From contig DNPI01000206.1 of assembly GCA_003501525.1 (NCBI GenBank), positions 1-14,273 of the forward strand: a stretch of 14,273 nucleotides of DNA. The letters are read 5' to 3'. Below are positions 1 through 5,760 of the stretch, piece by piece. A program made the position numbers and the translations under genes. The notes below the pieces were generated by a model. The model made no database searches and was not told the DNA's origin. It worked only from the letters and a program-made list of their open reading frames with translations. The stretch comes from Planctomycetota bacterium. GTDB taxonomy: Bacteria > Planctomycetota > UBA1135. The number at the start of each line of letters is the position of its first letter. Within the stretch, counting starts at the first letter, position 1.

Positions 1-232
1 GCATACGAGCAATCCCAAGGCTCAAGCAAACAACGCCAAAGACGCACCAAGCAAGTGTTGCTGTCAAATCCTGACTTTCACCCCAAGCGTGTAAGCTCCC
101 AATCGCGCTATAGCCAACCAAGAAAACCATTCCGACCACAAAGAGAACCTTTGCCCAAGCGTTCGCGGCGAACCATCCAATGCCAAGCACCAGCAAAGCG
201 ACACAAGCAATGGCTAGAAAAGAAATGGGCAT
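1..232 (-). CDS. Partial small membrane protein, unknown function (3' end outside window)
   Basis: The minus strand is open from an ATG at 232 to the left edge, giving 77 visible codons with no stop. The protein begins MPISFLAIACVALLVLGIGW and has three hydrophobic segments at about residues 4-20, 29-45 and 58-76, joined by short loops (AANAWAK, and HAWGESQD with a few polar residues). It is therefore an integral inner-membrane protein of at least three helices. I do not recognise the family. There is no Shine-Dalgarno sequence before the ATG, but TAGAGT lies exactly 6 nt upstream, which fits a leaderless start and supports this codon. Hydrophobic periodicity makes this frame more credible than the arginine- and proline-rich plus-strand frame opposite it. 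It is divergent from the gene starting at 250, with only 17 bp between them. Confidence 0.6.
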   Translation of the reverse strand, partial: MPISFLAIACVALLVLGIGWFAANAWAKVLFVVGMVFLVGYSAIGSLHAWGESQDLTATLAWCVFGVVCLSLGIARM

Positions 233-237
233 TAACG

Positions 238-244
238 TACTCTA
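238..244. promoter_or_regulatory. Overlapping divergent -10-like boxes for leaderless starts at 232(-) and 250(+)
   Basis: The 17-bp gap between the two divergent starts contains TACTCTA. On the plus strand TACTCT (238-243) is followed by 6 nt and then GTG at 250. On the minus strand TAGAGT (244-239) is followed by 6 nt and then ATG at 232. Both match TANNNT at the spacing expected when transcription starts at the start codon. I see no convincing -35 box for either. The promoter function is inferred from motif and spacing only. Confidence 0.5.
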
Positions 245-249
245 GCGCC

Positions 250-927
250 GTGTTTAATCATTCGCTCGCCGTTTTAGCAGTCCTGACATCGGGCATTGCT
301 GTCGCCCCACAGGCAGTTGCCCAAGATTACGGGCCACCACCAAACGTAGCAGAAATTCCCATGTGACCTGGCTGACCCGGTGCTGGATCCCTGGTTCAGG
401 GGTCAGGAGAAATACAACCCACGGAATACAATCTGACAACACGCTGGATCCTGGGCAAGGAGACCAATCGACATCCGCTTGAGTTCGTCCTTACCAAACG
501 AATCAACTCCGACATTCGCATCGGCATTGAATACGCGCCGGCAAAAGATGGAAAAGAGGAGAGCATTACGCCTGTTTGGAACTGGCGTATTTTGCCAGAA
601 GAAGGAAATCGTCCAGCCTTGGCTCTTTCTCATGGCAGCGCGTGGCCTTCTTCTGTAGTAACGGGGTCTGCGTATTCTTTAACCACCGCAAAGGCTTTCG
701 GCGCAAATTGGTCTGGGTACTTATCGGGATCTTTTGTCCCTGACCAAAGCCGCTGGCTTTTCCCTGGCGGCATCACCTACCAATTCAAGCCGAGCATTAG
801 GGCTCGAGGCCTCTGGGACGGAGAACAGCTGCATCCCGGAGTTAGCTACGTGCAAGACGACTGGAGTCTTAGCGCTTTCATCCTGGACGGTGACGATTTC
901 ACGCTTAGCTACTCAATAGGCTTTTAA
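250..927 (+). pseudogene. Interrupted outer-membrane beta-barrel-like protein (two in-frame TGA codons at 364 and 373)
   Basis: From GTG 250 the frame encodes a clear signal peptide (NHSLAVLAVLTSGIAVAP, then AVAQD with a likely cleavage after AVA). It continues to TGA at 364-366, and a second TGA follows at 373-375. The same frame is then open to the stop at 925-927. That body has alternating polar and hydrophobic residues typical of beta-strands, the segments PVWNWRILPEE and RPALALSHG, and a C-terminal TLSYSIGF ending in phenylalanine, like an outer-membrane beta-signal. No ATG or good ribosome binding site begins the downstream part; the first usual alternative start is TTG 592, which would lose the barrel's first strands. 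Frame 2 is open across the break (to 436) and reads CDLADPVLDPWFRG, so two compensating frameshifts could also explain it. Either the gene is decayed or the sequence has errors here. Exact family not recognised. Confidence 0.55.
372..406 (+). repeat. Inverted repeat / nested hairpin just after the in-frame TGAs
   Basis: CTGACCC at 372-378 pairs perfectly with GGGTCAG at 400-406. Inside it, CCCTG (389-393) and CAGGG (397-401) form a competing 5-bp stem with a 3-nt loop. The repeat overlaps the second TGA of the interrupted barrel gene. It could be chance, a source of sequencing or assembly error, or a structured mRNA element. There is no T-run, so it is not a rho-independent terminator. Confidence 0.35.
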
Positions 928-957
928 TCAGGCCTTAGGGTTCCATCTGCAAACGTT

Positions 958-2055
958 GTGCTTAAATGTCACCCTGTGCTCTACCAACTCGCTTCGCTAC
1001 TGATATTGGCGGCTTGCTCCCAAGATTTGAGCAAAGAAGCAAGCCCGGCACCCCCTGAACCCCTGACAATGAAACAAGCCGAGTCGTTTGCAGCGATTGC
1101 GCTCGCGAGCATTGTGCGCGAGTTCCCCAACAAACCGGGCGAAGTTCAGGCTGGGCCGGAAGATGCGAAAACTCCAAAAGAAATGCATCCGGCTTTTTTT
1201 GGTAGCTTCGATTGGCACTCGTCTGTGCACGGCCATTGGATGCTTGCAAGGCTCCTCAAACTCAATCTACTCGGTCCTGAAGTGGCTAACAGAGCACGCA
1301 AAGTGCTAAGCAAACACCTCACGGAAGAGAATATCCGTGGCGAACTCACCTATTTCGAAGCAAAGCACAATAAGGGCTTCGAGCGCATGTACGGGTGGGC
1401 CTGGTACCTGCGCCTTTGCCTTGAGCTAGACGGGTGGGATGACAAAGACGCGCAGCGCTGGCGAGCGGCCTGTTTACCGCTGGAAAATTACCTCCTACAA
1501 GCCACTCACGCTTATCTCCCGAAGCTCACATGGCCTATTCGCGTAGGCACACATACCAACACGGCTTTCGCCCTCACTCATATCTGGGACTATGCCGCTG
1601 GCGTTGGAGATGTTGGATTGGCCGACTTGGTTCGTGCCCGATCGCTAGATTGGTTCAAAACCGACCGGGAGTGGCCATGGGGGTTTGAGCCAAGCGGACA
1701 TGACTTTTTATCAGCCGGTCTCGAAGAGGTCGACCTTATGCGCCGCGTCATGGAACCCCAAGATTTTGAAAATTGGCTAAACGCATTCATGCTTCCCTCC
1801 TTTGCGCCCGCTGAAGTTTCCGATGTCACCGATGGACAGATTGTGCACCTGGCAGGCCTAAACTTGGCGCGAGCTTGGTGCATGGAAGGTTTAGCGAGCC
1901 ACCTCGGCCCCGATGACTCGCGCACAAATAGTCTCTGGGAATCCGCCAAGGCCCACCGCGAAATTGGACTCGGATACGTAACAAGCGGACACTACGAAGG
2001 TGAACATTGGCTTGCCTCTTTCGCCGTTTACCTGGCAACAGGTTGCGGTCGCTGA
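958..2055 (+). CDS. DUF2891 family lipoprotein
   Basis: This 365-aa protein matches the DUF2891 family from memory of its hallmark segments: PAFFGSFDWHSSVHGHWMLA (about residues 79-98), preceded by FPNKPGEVQ and followed by a helical, tryptophan-rich body. No biochemical function is established for the family as far as I know; the rich His/Trp/Asp content suggests an alpha-helical toroid-like enzyme, but that is inference. The N-terminus has a short hydrophobic stretch ending in the lipobox LAAC (Cys20), so it should be a lipid-anchored envelope protein. The start is GTG 958; a later GTG at 976 would give a shorter signal with no basic residue. No strong Shine-Dalgarno is visible; TAGGGT lies 16 nt upstream. 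The 3' end overlaps the convergent serine hydrolase gene by 28 bp. Confidence 0.8.
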   Translation: MLKCHPVLYQLASLLILAACSQDLSKEASPAPPEPLTMKQAESFAAIALASIVREFPNKPGEVQAGPEDAKTPKEMHPAFFGSFDWHSSVHGHWMLARLLKLNLLGPEVANRARKVLSKHLTEENIRGELTYFEAKHNKGFERMYGWAWYLRLCLELDGWDDKDAQRWRAACLPLENYLLQATHAYLPKLTWPIRVGTHTNTAFALTHIWDYAAGVGDVGLADLVRARSLDWFKTDREWPWGFEPSGHDFLSAGLEEVDLMRRVMEPQDFENWLNAFMLPSFAPAEVSDVTDGQIVHLAGLNLARAWCMEGLASHLGPDDSRTNSLWESAKAHREIGLGYVTSGHYEGEHWLASFAVYLATGCGR

Positions 2056-3161
2056 GTTTCCGCCTCCGGCTTAGTCGGAGCAGCTGGCACAGCTTCAGCA
2101 AATATCGCTGCAACGTCAAAAGCTAGTTGTTGCGCTGGTCCCTCCGTGTTGTTTAGCGTCACGGCAACAGCAATCTGCTTGCTCGGAATCAACACCAGCA
2201 TGGTTTTGCCGCCAACAGACCCGCCAGAATGACCAACCCATTGCCCTATCGACCTCCTTCGCCCAACCTTCCAGCCTATCCCACACCCGACTGTTTCCCC
2301 GCTAGCGATTGCCTGGTTTTTAAACATCACGCTCAATGATTCTGCGCTTAAATAGCCAGGGGAAAGATGCGCAAGGGCAAATCGAACTAAATCAGAAGGC
2401 GTTGAAAGGAATCCGCCTCCCGCCCATTTGTAACTGTTGTTTACAGCGGGAGCACTAACAAAACCATTTTCCCCTTTCTTGTAAAACGAAGTCCGAAGCG
2501 GTCGCTTCACTTCGACCTTGTCCGGGAAAGTTGAGTCGAGTGACAGTGGATCGAAAAGCTCTGCTTGCATAATTTCCAAGTATTCCTTCCCTGTCGCACC
2601 TTCCATGACGGCTGACAATAGCGTCCAGCCGTAAGTCGAATACTTGTAACTCGTACCCGGTTCAAACAACAAAGGGTCATCTTTAAAAATCGAAACGCTC
2701 TCTGCCATCGACGCAAACGGTTCATTAAGATAAAACTCTTTCCCTCTGTAGTGACGAATCCCAGCAACATGGGTCGCAAGCTGACGAGTGGTAAATGACC
2801 ATTCTTTTTCAGGGAAATCCCGCAAGTAGAAACTTGCAGGAAGGTCGATGTCCACTTCTTGATTCTCCCTGAGCCTCATCAAAGCGCTCGCCGTCAAAGT
2901 CTTTGACACGCTACCCACGCGAAAAAGAGTGTCCGTGTGCACAAGCTTTTCTGCTTTTAAGTCCGCGAAACCAAAACCTGCTGCCCAAATCACATGATCT
3001 CCGTAACCCACAGCAACACTTATCCCTGGACCTACCCCGCTCTCGATTGCCGCTTCTAGGTGGTTTTGAGAGTCAACTACGGACTCATCCCAATTCTGAG
3101 GGCTGCTCCATGCCTGACTAGTTAATAGGAAAACCCATATTGCGGAATAAATAAAGTTCAT
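2028..3161 (-). CDS. LACTB-like serine hydrolase (class C beta-lactamase fold), secreted
   Basis: A 377-aa protein of the beta-lactamase/penicillin-binding-protein-like (PF00144) family. Counting from ATG 3161, it has a signal peptide (MNFIYSAIWVFLLTSQAWSS), then the SxxK nucleophile motif S84-V-S-K87 in RVGSVSKTLT, a Y174-S-T motif corresponding to YxN, and H311-S-G-G as the HxG/KTG-like motif. Several segments resemble the mitochondrial protease LACTB rather than true beta-lactamases: FPEKEW, HVAGIRHY, FKDDPLLFEPG, NSYKWAGGGFLST and LSPGYL. A peptidase or esterase role in the periplasm is more likely than antibiotic resistance. An in-frame ATG at 3227 exists, but it would bury the signal peptide and overlap the divergent gene, so I chose 3161. 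The C-terminus is proline-rich. Its stop lies inside the 3' end of the DUF2891 gene. Confidence 0.85.
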   Translation of the reverse strand: MNFIYSAIWVFLLTSQAWSSPQNWDESVVDSQNHLEAAIESGVGPGISVAVGYGDHVIWAAGFGFADLKAEKLVHTDTLFRVGSVSKTLTASALMRLRENQEVDIDLPASFYLRDFPEKEWSFTTRQLATHVAGIRHYRGKEFYLNEPFASMAESVSIFKDDPLLFEPGTSYKYSTYGWTLLSAVMEGATGKEYLEIMQAELFDPLSLDSTFPDKVEVKRPLRTSFYKKGENGFVSAPAVNNSYKWAGGGFLSTPSDLVRFALAHLSPGYLSAESLSVMFKNQAIASGETVGCGIGWKVGRRRSIGQWVGHSGGSVGGKTMLVLIPSKQIAVAVTLNNTEGPAQQLAFDVAAIFAEAVPAAPTKPEAETQRPQPVAR

Positions 3162-3182
3162 TGAGAATGCAAGAGTGTTAGC

Positions 3183-3188
3183 TAGCCT
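3183..3188 (+). promoter_or_regulatory. TAGCCT -10-like box 6 nt before the start at 3195
   Basis: TAGCCT (3183-3188) is followed by 6 nt (GAGCTT) and then ATG 3195. A TTGAGA lies at 3161-3166, 16 bp before it, and could be a -35 box. No Shine-Dalgarno sequence precedes the ATG, so a leaderless transcript is plausible. The same 33-bp gap must also serve the divergent hydrolase gene, for which I see no equivalent box. Confidence 0.5.
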
Positions 3189-3194
3189 GAGCTT

Positions 3195-3632
3195 ATGACC
3201 GCTTCCGAAACTAAGCCATCGTGGCACCTTTATCTCGTCGGGACTATCGCCATTGCATTTAATGGCTTCGGGGCCTACAGCTACCTAATGACGAAAGCAG
3301 GTGACTTAACCTACTTCCAAGCAAACGAATACTCCCCTAATCAGATGGAGTTCTACCAAAGCTATCCCGATTGGGCATATGCAATCTGGGCACTATCCAC
3401 TTTTGGGGGGCTTCTAGGCGGTGTCCTGCTACTGCTCAAAAAGAGGCAGGCTGTCCCTCTTATCTTCACAGCCTTTGCCTGCACCGCCATCGGAATGTTT
3501 ACACAGTATGTAATTTTAGGCGGCTACGAGGTTCTCAAGGACTACGTGGTGCTTGCCTTTGTTTTCCCCACAATCGCTTTCCTGTTTTTGCTATACGCAA
3601 AAAAAATGCTTCGCAGGGGCATCCTGTCCTAG
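3195..3632 (+). CDS. Small four-helix integral membrane protein, unknown function
   Basis: This 145-aa protein has about four hydrophobic helices, at residues 10-32, 60-80, 88-108 and 115-135. A polar loop after helix 1 contains SYLMTKAGDLTYFQ and SPNQMEFYQSYPDWAYAIW, and helix 2 is followed by LLLLKKRQA. The layout of a helix, then YLMT, a PxWAxxxW segment and a KKRxA turn resembles an unnamed family of 140-150-aa membrane proteins common in marine heterotrophs; I know no function for it. The basic C-terminus (KKMLRRG) suggests a cytoplasmic tail. The start ATG 3195 leaves 33 bp to the divergent hydrolase. The stop is 4 bp from the convergent esterase stop, leaving no room for a separate terminator. 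Confidence 0.8.
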   Translation: MTASETKPSWHLYLVGTIAIAFNGFGAYSYLMTKAGDLTYFQANEYSPNQMEFYQSYPDWAYAIWALSTFGGLLGGVLLLLKKRQAVPLIFTAFACTAIGMFTQYVILGGYEVLKDYVVLAFVFPTIAFLFLLYAKKMLRRGILS

Positions 3633-3636
3633 GCGA

Positions 3637-5028
3637 TTAAGGAAGAATCGGAACACGGAACGTAAAAGCACCAACTCCCGCAGTATTGCGGATCCATGGG
3701 CCGGTCCCTATGTGCCCACGATAAATTACTTCGGTAGCCAATGTGCTCCCCGAAAGCTGCAAAGTTATCTTCCCTGGTGAAGCGGCAGCCGAAACAATTG
3801 TTTCAGGGACGCCCACACCAAGAGTCATGTGACTTTCGATGCCTGCATCCAGGACCAGCAGTTGATTCGGGCCTCTAAAAAGTAATTCGATTTCATCACG
3901 AGCCGTGGATGTAAAGCGCGCTTCCTTTAGATTCGGCGGATTCTTCGAAGGAGAAATCATTTCCCCATAAAGAACTTTTGCCATCGCCGCCGCCATCCAA
4001 GTTCCCATTTCACGATAACCCGCGTACCTAAAGTGACATCCGTCATGCTCATCAACTCCAGCAGTCGGCAGAACGGTTACATTCGCAAAAACGTCACCAC
4101 AGGTTCTTTGCAGTTCACGAATTTTCATATTTGAGATGCCGCACCCTCTGCGAACCTGGAACATGAAAACCTGTTCCAGGGATGGATAATCTCGAATCCA
4201 ATCATCCCTTAAATCCCCCCAAGCCGCCAAATACTGCGATGGGGGAGTTTGGCCATCTGACTCCCCCTGATGCCAAAGAAGGCCGCGCACTGTTTGATCA
4301 AGGCCCGCCTTGCGAGCCCGATAAAGCAGGCGGCCATAAATTGTCAGCAAATTCTCCGGATTTCCATCATCACGAGCATGCTGGCTTACATAGGTACCTC
4401 CAACAGCTCCGTTAAATAGAGCTATCGGAATTTGATACTGATCTGATATCAAACGAGCCGCTCGAAGCCCCCACGAGCCAACCGTTCCAGATCCATGGAA
4501 CTCAATTCCGTCGGCCACATGCCACCTGTCATCGGCAGTCACAGCAGATGCTGACGTTCCCGCTGAGCCATAAGAGCGGACCCAGCGAGACTGGTCCGCA
4601 TTACCTCGACCTTCCTGGTGATAATCGCCAGCCACTGCATTTGACTGCCCATTAATCAAGAAAGCGTCGCCGCATACAACATCACCCACAAAGCTCGCAC
4701 GCTGAGTCTGTCCATTCGCCTCCAAACGAAGCTCAAATGCATAGTCGTAAAGACCCGCTTCTATCCAAGTTGAGAACGCAAACTGAGCATTTCCTCCTGA
4801 GTAATGGAGGTCGTTCATGTCCGTCGACCACGGAAGTCCGTCCCGGGTAACAATTAAATAAATACGCGTGCAATTGGGTGCTGTGACCGCACCCGAGATG
4901 GGGACCGAGGTTCCATTCGTTGCTAAGCCGCGCGAGTAGAGCTGCCCTCTAAGAGGACCCTCCTGCATATCCAATTGCGGCGACAGCAAGGGTGCCGCTA
5001 GCAGTAAAAATCCAGCCATCAAGGTCAC
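3637..5028 (-). CDS. Secreted SGNH/SASA-domain esterase (sialate O-acetylesterase-like)
   Basis: A 463-aa protein of the SASA family (PF03629), carbohydrate O-acetylesterases with an SGNH fold. Visible motifs are FLINGQSNA with the likely nucleophile Ser129, FNGAVGGT (about 205-212, Gly block), LLWHQGESD (251-258) and DEHDGCHFRYAGY (326-338) with the likely catalytic Asp329/His332 pair. An N-terminal hydrophobic stretch (MAGFLLLAAPLL) serves as signal peptide. Residues 25-115 form a beta-rich lead domain and 365-463 a C-terminal beta domain. GTG 5028 is favoured as start because AGGA at 5038-5035 sits 6 nt upstream; ATG 5019 is the alternative. It is the last gene of an operon with the symporter and the unknown secreted protein. 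The substrate (acetylated sialic acid, xylan or another glycan) cannot be read from the sequence. Confidence 0.85.
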   Translation of the reverse strand: MTLMAGFLLLAAPLLSPQLDMQEGPLRGQLYSRGLATNGTSVPISGAVTAPNCTRIYLIVTRDGLPWSTDMNDLHYSGGNAQFAFSTWIEAGLYDYAFELRLEANGQTQRASFVGDVVCGDAFLINGQSNAVAGDYHQEGRGNADQSRWVRSYGSAGTSASAVTADDRWHVADGIEFHGSGTVGSWGLRAARLISDQYQIPIALFNGAVGGTYVSQHARDDGNPENLLTIYGRLLYRARKAGLDQTVRGLLWHQGESDGQTPPSQYLAAWGDLRDDWIRDYPSLEQVFMFQVRRGCGISNMKIRELQRTCGDVFANVTVLPTAGVDEHDGCHFRYAGYREMGTWMAAAMAKVLYGEMISPSKNPPNLKEARFTSTARDEIELLFRGPNQLLVLDAGIESHMTLGVGVPETIVSAAASPGKITLQLSGSTLATEVIYRGHIGTGPWIRNTAGVGAFTFRVPILP

Positions 5029-5034
5029 GACCTA

Positions 5035-5038
5035 TCCT
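5035..5038 (-). promoter_or_regulatory. Ribosome binding site AGGA favouring GTG start at 5028
   Basis: On the minus strand AGGA (5038-5035) is 6 nt before GTG 5028 and 15 nt before the in-frame ATG 5019. This decides for GTG. It is one of the few clear Shine-Dalgarno sequences in the GC-rich part and belongs to an operon-internal gene. Confidence 0.5.
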
Positions 5039-5053
5039 AACCGATTAATATCG

Positions 5054-5731
5054 CTAAGGCTTTTCACGTGGCTCGACGCTAAGCCAGCAGCCCTCGTCAT
5101 CCGACCAACCGACCTTAATGTCGAACGCTAGAGCGGGCCATTCAGAAAAAGGCACAGACGAAGGGAGTGAACCTTCTCCCGAAAACGACCACCCGTCGCA
5201 AGTACTGGCGGCGACAGAATCGGAGAACTCAGCATCGGTAATCAATCGAGAGGACCCAGGATTCATGCAAAGAGAATCATTTCGAGCCAAGCTGAATCTG
5301 GTTCTACAGCGACTACTAAACCCACCGCCGCCACCGCCGCCAAGGCCCACATATTCCTCCACGACTTCACCCGTCTCCGGATCCACATGGGTCTTAAAGC
5401 TCGCCTCGTCAAAGTCGAATTTCTCGGAATAAGAATAGCGATTGAGATAAAAATCTTGCCACCAAACGGTTTCAGATGTGTTGTTCGAAACAGTCGTCCT
5501 TTGCTGCGGCCTGTCGTCTTCCAGGAACACAACCGTTTCGGCTTCCAAGACTCCAATGCTCCAGTTAAAGCGCTTTAGCTCGACGATGTCAGGGTTTACT
5601 TCTCCAGCAATAGGCTCACCCGCAGAGGCTCCCGTCGCCAACCCCTCAGCCAGGGAGGATGGACTCTGACAGCACAGCAAGGCTCCAAACAATATTGCCC
5701 AAGGAGCCCCTAAGTATCGAACACACATCAT
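5054..5731 (-). CDS. Secreted protein of unknown function with a seven-glycine run
   Basis: A 225-aa protein that I do not recognise. Residues 1-28 form a signal peptide (MMCVRYLGAPWAILFGALLC, then CQSPSSLA and a likely cut before EG). The mature part has an acidic first half (ELKRFNWSIGVLEAETVVFL, and ETVWWQDFYLNRYSYSEKF), a linker with seven consecutive glycines (131-137), and a second half with four cysteines (C142, C155, C178, C215) that could form two disulfides in the envelope. The frame is also open upstream to a TTG at 5764, which overlaps the symporter's stop codon as TTGA. I prefer ATG 5731 (or 5728, with GAAG 5 nt upstream), because it gives a compact signal peptide. It sits between the symporter and the esterase in one operon, so a role linked to their substrate is possible but unproven. 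Confidence 0.75.
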   Translation of the reverse strand: MMCVRYLGAPWAILFGALLCCQSPSSLAEGLATGASAGEPIAGEVNPDIVELKRFNWSIGVLEAETVVFLEDDRPQQRTTVSNNTSETVWWQDFYLNRYSYSEKFDFDEASFKTHVDPETGEVVEEYVGLGGGGGGGFSSRCRTRFSLARNDSLCMNPGSSRLITDAEFSDSVAASTCDGWSFSGEGSLPSSVPFSEWPALAFDIKVGWSDDEGCWLSVEPREKP

Positions 5732-5760
5732 CGCTTCAAACGCTGCAAAACAACACGGGT

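Noticed and set aside
55..249. Plus-strand N-terminal extension upstream of the signal peptide at 250
   Set aside because: Its translation is rich in Arg, Pro and Gln, it would bury a normal signal peptide 65 residues in, and it lies antisense to a plausible membrane protein.
364..410. Selenocysteine insertion at TGA 364/373 with a downstream hairpin
   Set aside because: Two Sec residues three apart beside an outer-membrane barrel would be unprecedented to my knowledge, the stems are short and competing, and decay or sequence error is simpler. Kept only as an alternative in the finding.
1590..1949. 119-residue minus-strand open frame inside the DUF2891 gene
   Set aside because: Ser/Arg-rich antisense shadow of a well-supported gene, with no start context.
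3162..3227. Upstream ATG 3227 for the LACTB-like hydrolase
   Set aside because: It adds 22 residues before a complete signal peptide and overlaps the divergent membrane-protein gene.
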